A DNA stretch of 64,000 bases, taken from Endothia cerciana (Eukaryota > Ascomycota > Sordariomycetes > Diaporthales > Cryphonectriaceae). Position 1 is the first letter of the stretch. The number at the start of each line of letters is the position of its first letter. Below the pieces are notes generated by a model. That model made no database searches. It worked only from the letters and a program-made list of their open reading frames with translations, and was not told the origin of the DNA. Of the stretch, positions 22,849-34,156 are shown piece by piece. A program made the position numbers and the translations under genes. The stretch is from the NCBI GenBank assembly GCA_026119935.1, contig JALRMH010000012.1, positions 496,001-560,000 on the forward strand, given 5' to 3'.

Positions 22849-24564
22849 TCACATCGCGTGAGACACAATCTCGGCATACACGTCGTCCGGCAGTTTCGCC
22901 AAGAGTGCGAGCGTCATAGCCTGGACCTTCTCCGCATTCAGCGCTGGGAAGGTCCGCAGGAAGTGGCTGGGACTGAGGGGGCTGTTAGCCCAGGCTTTTC
23001 CAATACACAGTGCGGTTGTGAGCAACTCACTTGGGCGAGGCCATGATCTCATCGCGGTGGGTGACCAGCTGCGCAGCAATGCACACGATGTTCAGGTGCG
23101 GCCCATACGCGAACAGGAAATCCCAGAGCCTCAGTACCTCTGGCAGCGGCGGAGTACACGCGGACAGCGTCAGGACGGACGGGAATGCGTACAGCTCCGC
23201 CGACAGCCCCTTGGAGGTGAGATACATGCTGAGCTTCGGGTCGACTATGCCCAAGACCTTGTCGACCAGCGCCAGGCCCTTGTGAACCCCGTCCATGGCA
23301 CCGCGGATGTAGCCCGGACACTCCTTGGTCAGCAGCTGGTAGAAACCCACAAACGCCTCGGCCTCGCTGCGCGCCGCGTAGAGGAAGGGGGCGGCGAGCA
23401 CGTTCATGCCCTGCACATAGATGCCAGCCTCGGAGGCTAGGCTGCTCTCGGAACCTTCGGTGGTGAGTGTCAGCGCACGTGCGCGATGCTTCGCGGCGGG
23501 ACTGGACCCGTGGGGCTGGATGGCATGGGTGCCCCTACTGGGAGCCTCTTGACTGGCAGGGAGGGACTGACGACTGGTTGGTGGGGGTTGCGGTCTAGCA
23601 TCGTGGAGCTTCCAGGCGATCGCGTTCAGCAGACGGATGAGGGAGGCCTCGCTCACTCGGCGTCGGAACAGAGGGTCGGTGGTCAGGGTGCGGAAGGTGT
23701 CGTTGCGGATCTTGGAGTAGGCCGGAGAGGCGCCGCGGTGGACCAGCCCGAGGTAGTCGTCGGTGCTGAGTATGGGCGCGCCGAGCATGATCAGCCAGAC
23801 GTAGATGCGTAGGTTAGACTGCGCAGGAAGGGCCCCAGATGTTAGCGAGGTTGGGACCACACGCGCCAAGGCCCGTCGCATAGTTGTCAGCTAGACCCGG
23901 CAGTGACGGGGAGTCCGCTCACCATGCCATCACTGTCGCTCTTGATCTCCTGCTGTAGGATCTTCATACGGGCGCACTCGAGGGCGCTCTCCCAGTTGCC
24001 GTCCGGAGGGCCGTCCCGGACGAGCTTCTCGAGGGGTATGTGATCGTAGGCGGTGCGACCGCCGAGGGCCCCACTGTTCCGCAGGGCGATGGAGGACATG
24101 GCCGCGGCTGCTGCATTCAGCTGATTGACGATGGGAGCGTCGATGCCGGAGCTGACTCGCTTGCCACGGGTTGGTGATCTGTTGAGTAGGCCGCCGGTGG
24201 TGCTCACAATCCTCCTGCGAGGGGAGAAGTTGCGGCGCGGCTGCGGCTGTGGCTGGTGATGGTGATGCTGCTGGTGGAGGCGTTGCTGGGCAATGAGCGA
24301 GGGTGGGTTCGCTATCGAGACCCTGAGGCTCGCAGCAGATCCGTAGCCCAGGTTGTGAGCAGAGGCCAATTTGCGCAGGGTCCGCTGAGGACTTCCCCTG
24401 CCAGTGCCAGTGCCAGTGCCAGTGCCAGTGCCAGTGCCAGTCCCAGAGACTGGTGAGCATGGAGAGTGGGGCATTGATGGGGTCTGGGTGGTTGGTGCAG
24501 ATGGAGCCGACGAGGTTGTTGGCGGAGGAAGCCTGGGGATTGGCCCTCTGAGGGGACTCGGCAT
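22849..24564 (-). CDS. BUB2: Bub2/Cdc16-type mitotic checkpoint TBC-domain GTPase-activating protein
   Basis: Three exons: 24564-23923, 23818-23031 and 22972-22849. Introns are 104 and 58 nt, giving 517 aa. The TBC domain begins near residue 205. It contains the arginine finger motif IRNDTFR (251-257) and the glutamine finger YVQG (348-351), followed by MNVLAAPFLYAARSEAEAFV and LRLWDFLFAYGPHLNIVCIA. The C terminus HFLRTFPALNAEKVQAM is typical of Bub2. Bub2, with its partner Bfa1/Byr4, is the GAP for Tem1/Spg1 at the spindle pole, restraining mitotic exit or septation until the spindle is correct. The roughly 200-aa N-terminal extension is low-complexity and contains (Thr-Gly)7 from a hexanucleotide repeat plus His/Gln-rich runs. 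A Pro/Ser/Gln-rich insert of about 55 residues (290-344) sits between the two catalytic fingers; I left it as coding because the frame stays open and no good intron fits. Confidence 0.92.
24401..24442 (-). repeat. In-frame CCAGTG hexanucleotide repeat in BUB2
   Basis: Six perfect CCAGTG units plus one CCAGTC, read on the minus strand as alternating Thr-Gly in the N-terminal extension of Bub2. The unit length preserves frame. Confidence 0.95.
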
Positions 24565-24578
24565 CTTGGGAAGACGTG

Positions 24579-24629
24579 CAGCGCAGCGCAGCGCAGCGCA
24601 GCGCAGCGTGGTGCGGTGCGGTGCGGTGG
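24579..24629. repeat. (GCGCA)n then (GGTGC)n pentanucleotide tract in the BUB2 5' leader
   Basis: About six GCGCA units are followed by three to four GGTGC-type units, immediately upstream of the BUB2 start codon (which lies at 24562-24564 on the minus strand). Confidence 0.88.
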
Positions 24630-27600
24630 CGTCCACCCCGTGCGCCAGGGGCACGTTGTGTCTGTGTGTTCTGGAAGGAAGGTTTTGACCTCGCCGTGGG
24701 CCCTGCAGGAACGGTCGCCGTGGTAAGTTGAGTTGTGACGGTAGAGGCTCCCTCGGGTAGGCTGCAGAGGGCCGCAGAGGGGGCCGGCGGGGTCAGCGCT
24801 TCCAGCACTACAAGAGCCGGAACTCGACTCCGAACATATGACAGGCCGTCTCAGAATAACAAGAGCGTGTCAGTTGCATACAGCCTCAGACAAGACAATT
24901 GATTGCCAAAGCACACAAGAGATCATCAGTGGGTGGATTGGGCTGGGTGGGGAGCTGGGGACGCTGTGCTCGTGCCCAGGGAGGCCCTCAAGAACGTCAC
25001 ACGTCTGGAGAGGGGCTGGGGGCTGGGTGTTAGTGGTGAAAGGTGGTTGGTCGGCTGCGTTTGGCGTTCAGCCCAAACGCGTCGTGGACACGTCCCTCGA
25101 GTTTAGGCCTTGTTAGCCTCGGGGCGCGGCTGTTTCTCAGTCGGTTCACAAACACTCAAGTACTCAATCGGTCCATTGCCTCATCCCGCAACCCCCCCCC
25201 CCCAGGGCCAAAGGGCCAAGCAACGGACAGGCCATTGATGACCTCTTCAAGTATGTCCCGGCCTCACTACCCCCGTACATTTCTACATCTCTGCATTGTG
25301 CGTACTCTTGTCCTGGCCCTCCTTGACTGACGGGTGCAAGCGAGACGGAGCCGGATAAGGTAGTCAGCGTGTCATGGTGCAGAATAAATACCCTTCACCG
25401 GGATGCATTCTGGGCCCCTGATAGGCCATGAGGATCCTCACCTCTTCAGCCTCGTCACTATCACTCGTTACCTTGCCTACGTGCCTCCCAGCCCTGCGTG
25501 TCGAGCCTCGGCCAAAAATACAATGGACTGTTTCAGCCTTCCCCCCCTCTAGGTCTCGAGCCGGAGGCATTTTCGTATGTCAGCAGGGCAAGCATGCATT
25601 GCGGTGTACGACTGTACAGTATTCACTACTATGGTATTAGCACAGGCCGGTGGGGTTCCTCCCAACGTTCTGGATCCCCCCTTTGAATGCGACCCCGCCG
25701 GTGACCTCACCCGAATCCACTGTCCCTATTTCGATCTCCGAGCCGCAACGGGGTCAGTTCCGCCGGGGATCGCACCGCTCGCAACAGCCGACGCAGTCGT
25801 GACGTTGGCCTTATTTCAGTGACAGATAGATCGTAAGAGTCGGGTCGCTCAGCACATGGAGCGGTCCAGACTGGAGCTTGTGCAAGCATCTGCCATCCGC
25901 TCGGGCAGACTCTACTGCAGTAATAAGGCCGATCCAGGAAACAATTGACGTGCCGAGCAGAGACAACCCTGGCGCGACTACGCACCCGCCTCGACACGAT
26001 ACTCTCCACACATTACTCTACACATGGGCCATCTCAGCTCCGGGGCCATCGTGACTCCAAAGGGTGCTTCCTCGTGGCGCTTATCCGGTCACGGGAGGAC
26101 ACAGACGGGTCGGGTCGCACTGAATCGCCTACTGTGGCGGCGACAGCCCGCTTAGCGGTCCGCGTGGAAGGACGATGGCATCAACTGCGCCCCGATCACA
26201 TCATTTGCGGTACAACCCATGTGATTGGCCATCCTGTCTTCATCCCTGAATCCACCCCCACAGCGCCCGGGGCTGCGGGTCTGCCGACCCTTTTCCTGTC
26301 TTCCTCCAGCGGCAAACGTACTAGAGTAGTGCTATAGGACGAAAATTATAGCACTGCCAGCAAGAGCATCTCGTCAAGCTGGCGACGGCTTTAGCATTGG
26401 GCTGGGACCAGGTCACCAGCCGGCCTCGGCCCGCCGGGGGGGGGCTTTCGCGGCCTCGATGGTGTGAGGCGTTCTCTAGCTTCTTGGCCTCGCCGTGGAC
26501 ACGCACGAGGCTGACTGGCATCGGCTACCCCACCCACCCCCGGACGCCAGCCTCAACTGCAAGGCGTTGAACCATTTTGCCCGCGCGCCCTCTTCACGGC
26601 ACTGCACCTCTCCCCTCTGGGAGAGCGCTCTTATCAGTGCTCCCATCTCCTCTGGATACCTTCCTATTCCAGCCCTCAGCCTCTGGGGACGGGCTGGGCG
26701 ATCTCAGGTCGGGGACCCGTCGGGCGTGGCGACGGGAAGTCTCCGTCATTCAACCTCGGACGGGTTGGTTCTGGGAGGTTGCCCAGGCCTTGAGGGTTGT
26801 TTGGGGCCTCAACGGGTCACACAGCCACCGGGCCGTCTTTGATATACTGTCCAGCAACCTGAGCATGTCTGTATGCGCCTCCTTTCTATCATTGCAGGAG
26901 CCTGTTCCTGGATATGGATATCCACTCGCCGCGTCAGGCCCACCGCATCTGTAGTACTACGACAGATCTGTCCACCGGCGACGTCGAAACGATCTACCAT
27001 GGTACGTACGCAGTACCATGCTGGTGAATCGTTTTCGTCGTGTGTCTCGGTATCCAATGGCCGCCGTCCCCCCGTCCCTCCCCGTATCCTCCTCGCCTAC
27101 ATAGTACTACGAGGAAAAGTCCCCTGTCAAGCCTTTCCGCAAGCCTTTCCAAAGGCCTTTTTTTTTTTTTTTTTCTCTGCGAGCCTCCTTCGGGCAAGGT
27201 CTCAATCACGCAATCCCAACCCATCGACTCCCCGGGATGCGTAGCCCACTCTTCCCTGCAGCACGCCCCATCATACCCCATCCCTCCTTTTTGATATCCT
27301 CCATGTCGCCAATCATCCAGAGCTAGGGTTTAAGACGTCCAGTCTACCTGCTGCCCTCCCATCATCCCGATAATTTCTTTCACCATCCACCCAGCTCCTC
27401 CTCACCCCTCCCCCCCCCGTCTCTTGGACCAGGTCAGGACCGAAGGATACAAGTCAGGATCCACGCCCGGGAAGCCGCGGCTAACCTCGACGTCGACGTC
27501 GACGTCCCTGCCCTCCTGGACTAGGACGCCACGATACCGGCCTGAGCCTTACTCTACTTCAGCTCACCAGTCTGGCCGGACCTCTTGGCTTAAGACCCTC

Positions 27601-28152
27601 AACCGTCGTGTTCTGGATCGGCCCTATCCTCTGCTGCTTCTCCCGGCCTCGTGAGCAGCTGAGACTGAGCCATTCGACTTGAGCCTTATCTAGTCGCAAT
27701 TGCGCCATCCCCCAACGATCCTCGCCATCAGTTGGCACACTCAAAAGGTTCAGCGGGATCAGTCTATTCCTGACACCTTACCCAATCAGCCGCTCAACGC
27801 CCCCGGTTTGCAGTTACTTCTTGGTCCCGACCACCGATCTCACCTCTCCGGATTCAGCCCAGCGTCTGGGACCCAAGGCGGTGGTTCTGGAGATTAGCAC
27901 GTGGCATAGGTAGCCTTCACTAGCCTCTGTTAGACAAGGCCCGTCAGGACTTGTCACCTTTTTCTCGTGGATCCCGCGGCTCAACCGAGTGCTACTATCT
28001 CTCCTTGAGGAAGGGTACCCGCAGCCACAGACCGGAGGCGGCATATAGATCTTGACTGACGCCGTGCTTGGCTCCCCGCGGCCCTACCTCCGCGGCCTCC
28101 CCCCCCCCCCCCCCGATTGGGCCATAAGGCGCCTGAAGCGAGCGCTGCTTAA

Positions 28153-28166
28153 GCGATATATATCGC
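28153..28166. promoter_or_regulatory. Perfect 14-nt palindrome with TATATA core upstream of the sulfate permease
   Basis: GCGATATATATCGC is a perfect inverted repeat ending about 150 nt before the start codon. It contains a TATATA core, so it could be the TATA element, a dimeric regulator site, or chance. Function is inferred from position only. Confidence 0.4.
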
Positions 28167-28317
28167 GGCTGTCAGCTGTCAGGCTACGGCCCTCCGTCCC
28201 ACCTGCCTCCTCTCACTCAAGGGTAGGATTGTCAGTCACAGGCCGGACTCAGTTGTTGGTCTGCCAACCCCTAACCTTATCCTCTTGTCCTCGCTTGTTG
28301 CGCCGGCGGTCAACAGC

Positions 28318-31079
28318 ATGGCAAGCACGAGCACCAAGGTCGGCCATGGGCTGGCCAAGATCTTCAACATCAGGCTTCAGGAGAACGAGCCCTATGTGGA
28401 CGAGGTGTCGAGGGGCGAGTCCGTCTTGTCGGGCAACTCCGAGTACGGCACGGAAACGTTCGTTGAACAGCCTGTGACGGTCGCCGAATACTTCAGAGAC
28501 CTGGCACCGACTGGCAAGGGCGTGTTCAACTACGTCAGGTCTCTGTTTCCCTTCTTGTCCTGGATCGGAAGATACAATGCGATCTGGTTCGCTGGTGATC
28601 TCGTTGCCGGTGAGTTCCACTGGAGTCCGGATCGTGCCCCATGTCACTCACGATAGCCTAGGTATCACGATCGGAGCTGTTGTTGTCCCTCAGGGTATGG
28701 GCTATGCCAAACTTGCTGAGCTCCCCGTCGAGTTCGGACTTTACTCGTCCTTTATGGGCGTCTTGATCTATTGGTTCTTCGCGACTTCCAAGGACATCAC
28801 CATCGGAGTAAGCATGCCCGGTGCCATCTCTTTTGGCGCACCATACTGACCCCTTCAGCCCGTCGCTGTCATGTCTCAACTCACCGGCAACATCGTTCTT
28901 GCGCTCGAGGGCGAATTTCCCGACCTGCAAGCATATCAGATCGCATCCTGCTTGGCTATTCTTGCTGGCGCGATTGTCTTCTTCATCGGTTTTATTCGAA
29001 TCGGCTGGATCGTCGACATGATTCCCCTAGTCTCGCTCTCGGCCTACATGACAGGTTCAGCTCTGAACATCTTGGTCGGTCAGGTGCCGACGCTGCTGGG
29101 CGAGACGTTCCCAAAGCCATGGACCACCCGCGACCCTACATACCGTGTGATGATCAACACACTCAAGTACCTTCCGACCGCTACGGTCGACTCCGCAATG
29201 GGCCTTACCGCCCTTGTTATGCTGTATGCCATCCGACACGGGTGCCAGTGGCTAGCTAAGAAACACCCGAACCGTCAGAAGTCGCTGTTCTTCGTCTCGA
29301 CTATGCGGACGGTTTTCGTCATTCTGCTGTACACCATGATCAGCTGGCTCGTCAACATGCACCGCCGATCGAATCCCAGGTTCAAGATTCTGGGAACCGT
29401 CCCCAGAGGTGAGTTCAGATCCAACGTCCCTGTTCTTCTCAATAATAAGAATCGTCGCTAATCAACCTTTTTTTTTTACAGGCTTCCAGGACGCCGGTGC
29501 CCCGGCCATGCCGAAGTCGCTGGTCACCGCACTGGTTCAGTACCTCCCATCCACCGTCATTGTCCTCCTGATCGAGCACATTGCGATCTCCAAGTCTTTC
29601 GGACGAGTCAACAACTACACGATCAACCCATCGCAAGAAATGGTTGCCATTGGGATTGCAAACCTTTTGGGGCCCTTCCTTGGCGCCTACCCTGCTACCG
29701 GCTCCTTCAGTCGCACAGCCATCAAGGCAAGGGCTGGAGTGCGAACACCTTTCGCAGGCGTCATCTCGGCCATTGTGGTCCTTCTGGCGATCTATGCGCT
29801 GCCCGCCGTCTTCTTCTACATCCCGAGCGCATCCCTCTCCGCCGTCGTTATTCACGCTGTCGGTGACTTGATCTCGCCACCCGACACTGTGTATCAGTTC
29901 TGGCGCGTCTCGCCCTTCGAGGTCTTCATCTTCTTTGCCGGTGTGCTTGTCACTGTCTTCAGTAGCATCGAGGACGGCATCTACACCACCATCTGCATCT
30001 CAGCTGCCATGCTTCTGTACCGCATCCTCCGAAGCCGCGGTCGCTTCCTCGGGCGCGTCAAGGTCAATTCCGTCCAGGGCAGCTCAGTCCTTGGTAAGGA
30101 CGTCAGCCAGCGGCTTGGCGAGTACGGCACGTTCGGCAGCTCGAACTCGGGCAGCCACATCGACCACCCTGTATCGCGCAACGTCTTCCTGCCTATTGAC
30201 CACGGAGACGGCTCCAACCCGGCGATAGCACTCACGCAACCCTATCCCGGTATCTTCATCTACCGCTTCTCCGAGGGCTTCAACTATCCCAACGCCAACC
30301 ACACACTGGAATACATGGTGGAATGCATCTTCAAGCAGGCCCGCCGTACCAATCTTACTTCCTACCCTCGTCCCGGTGACCGCCCATGGAATGACCCGGG
30401 CCCAACCAAGCGCCAGCTGAAGAAGGCAGCCCGGGGCGAGCTTAATCTCAGCGAGGGCCAGGAGGATTTGCCGACCGTGAAGGCAGTCATTCTCGACTTC
30501 TCCGCCGTCAACTTCGTCGACGTCACCTCCGTGCAAGCTCTCATCGACGTCCGCAACCAGCTCGACCGGTATGCCGCGCCCGAGTTTGTCGACTGGCACA
30601 TCGCCTGCATCAACAACCGCTGGGCCAAGAGGGCCCTCGTGGCCGCCGGCTTCGGCTACCCCAACGAACGGCCTGACGGCCTGCACCACAGGTGGCAGAG
30701 CATCTTCAGCGTCGCCGAGATGGGCGGGGAGAACAGCGCCGCGGCGCAGGCGGAGGCCGAGCTCAACGAGAAGTCCCTGCGCGAGCGGGAGCGCCACGGA
30801 AAGGCCGAAGAGGGCCTGCACAACCCTGACCACATCAACGTGGCCGAGACGGGCAGCGCGAGCGGCAGCTCGCAGGACGATGAGATCAAGAAGACCACCA
30901 CGGCGAACGAGGGGACAAAGCTCAGGCAGCGCAGGGCGGTCGCCGTGCACAGCGCTAACAGGCCGCTGTTCCACGTCGACCTCACGAGCGCCCTGCAAAA
31001 CGCCATCGCGAACGTTGAGGCGAGGGGGTCGGGGGAGCCGAGGCCGACTGGTGAAGATGAGGATGCGAAGAATATCTGA
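28318..31079 (+). CDS. Sulfate permease (SulP/SLC26 family, with STAS domain)
   Basis: Four exons: 28318-28609, 28662-28807, 28859-29408 and 29482-31079. Introns are 52, 51 and 73 nt, giving 861 aa. SulP landmarks are the GAVVVPQGMGYAKLAELPVE segment, YSSFMGVLIYWFFATSKDIT then IGPVAVMSQLTGNIV, and the NPSQEMVAIGIANLLGPFLG then AYPATGSFSRTAIK signature. Ten or more membrane segments are followed by a C-terminal STAS domain with the ILDFSAVNFVDVTSVQALID core. An Arg/Glu-rich tail with EAELNEKSLRERERHGKAEE follows. The protein imports sulfate by proton symport at the plasma membrane for cysteine and methionine synthesis and corresponds to the Neurospora CYS-14/Aspergillus SutB group by family likeness. 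Transcriptional control by sulfur limitation is expected but not shown here. Confidence 0.97.
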
Positions 31080-33325
31080 TGGGCCATCTGATGGGCCGAA
31101 GAATGGCCATGATGTACTTGGGTTTGGACATAAACGTTGCATCGTGCTACGGATGTAATAAAGCACAATAGACGGCATGAGCATTGGGTGACATTGCATG
31201 GCAGTGGTCTGCATGGGATCTTTTGAGATACAGATAGCCGATCTGGCAGAACGGCCTACAGGATACGGGCGGTAGACGAGATGACGCGCTCATGGCCTCG
31301 GCTGGGTGTTTCATCACTGACTACCCTTCAATCGCATGCTCGAGGGTCCTGTCCCGGGGTGGAAGGACGCAGGGATTTTTTGGTACATCTTCATGATATC
31401 CCCTTGCTGCACTTTTGGCTAAATGAATCTTTTGGAATACCGGCCTGTTCCTCTCGAGCTCTAGAAGCTGATCCGTGACTGCCGTGCTTGTGTGTTCACC
31501 AGTGCGGACTGGTCCGCCGCAGAGTAGCAGCAGATAGCATGCAAGCTCTACTGTGTCCCCCGCGCGGGATATCAGCAGCCAGGAGGCTGAACCAAGCGCC
31601 CACTGCAGACGCTGCACCCATGCCACGCGCGCTGCACCTCGCACACACCTGATCTCGTCTTCATCCTAGTGGCACGATAAGATCCGGAGCTGGGCTGACG
31701 CCGCCGCCTCACTAAAGAGTCCAGAGGGGACTCGTTCCGCCTTGGGTCCAAGAAACTCTCATTAGCGGATCCTCGAGCCGTTCCGATCACACGTAACCTG
31801 GGATGCCGACAACGAATCCATCTCACAGGCGTCCTGTCCCCCTCGAAGTCGTTAATATCAAAGAAGGGGCCAAAACATCTTTCAGTCCTATACTTCCCAA
31901 AGACCTGGTTCGGAATCCGGCATGCCACGCCCACGTGGGAGAGGCATCATCGTGTTGGGCCGTACCGTCTTCTCGAACGCAGGGAGGAATTCGAGGCCCG
32001 CCCCGGATGGCATGGTAATCCCCCCCCAAGCGACACCTTTCGTGTCCGGTAGTCCATCTTCCGGCTTTACCATCCGAGAAGGGCACAGCAGCCGGGGGTT
32101 ACAACGTACAGGGGCGGGGGTCCCGCAGAGGCTCTTGCGCGGAAATATGTGCGTCGATCGTGTTTCGAAACCCGAGAACGACGACGACAACGGACGATGT
32201 GTTCCTCAATCTTGTGCATGTGGGGAAACTGGAACGGTCCGGGCGGGCTAGACTCCGAGCTGTTGTGTCTCTTTGCCCATGTGGCACGGTCCGTCGTCAT
32301 TCTCGACAAGCCCTGTTCGGCGGCGTCCCATGTATCATCATCGATATGGGCGTATACCGTACACCTCCTGGGCTGGGCCGCGCGCACAGCTGGGAAAGGG
32401 CCAGGGGGCAGACGGTGAGCAGCTTGGAGCGTCTTTATGCTTCCTGCTCAGCCCGGTCTCGACCAAGAACCCGCCGCCTAAATTTAATGACGAGCGTGTC
32501 GGTCTGGATCCGCCCCTTTTCATACTTCAGACGGAGGACCGGGATGAGCGATGTACAGCATCCTAGACATCCTTGGGGACGTTTACTGATCTTCATGATC
32601 ACCAAAACAACCACCAAAAGAAAGGAAAAAAAGAAAACCCCCCCCCCTCCCCCATACAAAACAAAAATTGGACAGTCGTTGGCACGAGCCCAGTGGTTCC
32701 CTGCCCGGCAGATCATCCGGGGGATATCTGCCGAGATTGAAGAGCCTGAATCCTCCTCGCGTCGTTGCTGCTTGCCGGCGTCAGGCCACGCAGGAGTCCG
32801 CGTCTCCTGTCTCCAGAACATCATCTCTCATCTCCCCTCGACTCCTTCCGTGCTCGCCTCGCGGGGGTTCGATTACGGAAATTCTTTGGCCAGCCTTCCC
32901 CCTCAAAACGGGGCATGCGGCTCCGTTCATGACGGGATTGGTGGATCATCTTTTGATTGCCATGGCCTAGCTCCTTGAAACACCATGCCCCAACATGGGG
33001 GAATAGCCTCGACCTTGGGGTCAGCTGCGCCAACATCTACTCAGGGGGGGGCCTTGGCCGATATGTGTGGAGAATCTTCTTGGCCGTGGGGGATATATAA
33101 CTTCACAAAGAGGTCTGCAGGAAGAGTCGTCTGGCGTCCTCTTGCTGGCCATCCGGTATCTACCAGTCGTCCCTGTCTTACTACACCACTTTTTATTCTC
33201 GCAGCCTTTGGTGCCGCCACGTTCTCTTCCGATACACCAGTTTTCTTTCGTTCCCGACTTCGATATTCCTATCTCAAACCTCCCTCACTGGAAAAAACCA
33301 AAGCACCACCTCACCAGTCCTCAAG
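31080..33325. other. Intergenic region, sulfate permease / GH12
   Basis: 2.2 kb without a supported gene. A C10 run lies at 32638-32647. The last 250 nt form the GH12 promoter and leader, with a TATA-like box and CT-rich leader. Confidence 0.55.
33094..33100 (+). promoter_or_regulatory. TATA-like box of the GH12 gene
   Basis: TATATAA lies 226 nt upstream of the ATG. It is the clearest TATA element in the window. A TATA box at this distance implies a leader of roughly 150-200 nt. It fits a strongly regulated secreted hydrolase gene, but is inferred from sequence only. Confidence 0.45.
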
Positions 33326-34156
33326 ATGAAGTGCACCGCCCAGATCGCCTCCCTCATGCTGGCCGCGACCGGCGCCCTCGCGGCCCCGGCCACCTCCGCC
33401 GCCTCCCCCCTGGCGCGCCGCGATGAGAGCTGTGACTCCTTCTACGAGTGGGACGACAACCCCTACACCATCTACCAGAACAACTGGGGCGCCGCCGAGG
33501 CCACCTCCGGCTCCCAGTGCACCGCCGTCAGCTCCGTCAGCTCCGACGTCGCCGTCTGGTCGACATCGTGGACCTGGGCCGGCGGCTCCTCCTCCGTCAA
33601 GTCGTACTCCAACGTCGGCCTGATGAGCATCAACAAGCAGCTGAGCGCCGTCAGCTCTATTCCTTCCACCTGGACGTGGAGGTGAGTCCCTCGACACCTC
33701 CCCCAGGAGCTTCCCTCCCCCCCCCCTCCCCAGCAGGTGACTAACTCCTCGCCCAGCTACACCGGCTCCGACATCGTGGCCGACGTCTCGTACGACCTGT
33801 GGCTGGCCCCTACCTCCGGCGGCACCAACAGCTACGAGATCATGGTCTGGCTCGCCGCCCTCGGCGGCGCCGGCCCCATCTCCTCGACCGGCTCCGCGGT
33901 CGCCACCCCGGAGATCGGCGGCTACACCTGGTCGCTGTACTCGGGCCCCAACGGCGACACGACCGTGTACTCGTTCGTCGCGAGCAGCGAGATCGAGGAC
34001 TGGTCCGGCGACATGATGGACTTCTTCAACTACCTCGTCGACGACGAGGGCGTCTCCGACTCGCTGTACATCACCCAGCTGCAGGCCGGCACCGAGCCCT
34101 TCACCGGCACCGATGCCGTCTTCTCGACCACCGCCTACTCCATCTCCGTTGAGTAA
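33326..34156 (+). CDS. Secreted GH12 endoglucanase/xyloglucanase
   Basis: Two exons, 33326-33681 and 33757-34156, with a 75-nt intron (GTGAGT...GCCCAG); 251 aa, the normal size for the family. Residues 1 to about 20 form a signal peptide. A pro-segment ending in LARR (29-32) is a Kex2-type cleavage site, and the mature enzyme would begin DESCDSFYEW. GH12 landmarks are NNWGAAEATSGSQCT, VKSYSNVGLMSINKQLSAVS, the nucleophile Glu in NSYEIMVWLAALGGAGPI and the acid/base Glu in LQAGTEPFTGTDAVF, by alignment in memory with Trichoderma Cel12A. It hydrolyses beta-1,4 glucan or xyloglucan of plant cell walls outside the cell. The exact specificity cannot be read from these motifs. A G13 run follows 19 nt after the stop. 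Confidence 0.97.

Larger units (their letters stand above)
24565..28317. other. Gene-free 3.75 kb divergent region, BUB2 / sulfate permease
   Basis: No gene supported. It holds C12 (25192-25203), a TACTATGGTA copy (25627-25636), a T17 run near 27159, a (CGACGT)n tract about 27487-27506, a perfect CACGTG palindrome (27898-27903), C16 (28099-28114) and a 14-nt palindrome (28153-28166). The CACGTG lies about 415 nt upstream of the sulfate permease start. In yeast Cbf1 binds CACGTG at sulfur genes, but one 6-mer at this distance is weak evidence. Confidence 0.55.

Noticed and set aside
24565..28317. Sulfur-regulator (CYS3-type) or nitrogen-regulator sites in permease and transporter promoters
   Set aside because: I found no full CYS3 consensus near the permease and no HGATAR core near the ammonium transporter; a lone CACGTG is too short to call.
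32860..32885. GGGTTCGATTAC resembling a tRNA B box
   Set aside because: No matching A box or cloverleaf upstream within 90 nt.
32160..32978. 272-codon plus-strand frame upstream of GH12
   Set aside because: Contains a Lys-Pro tract from simple sequence and no recognisable motif; not a credible gene.
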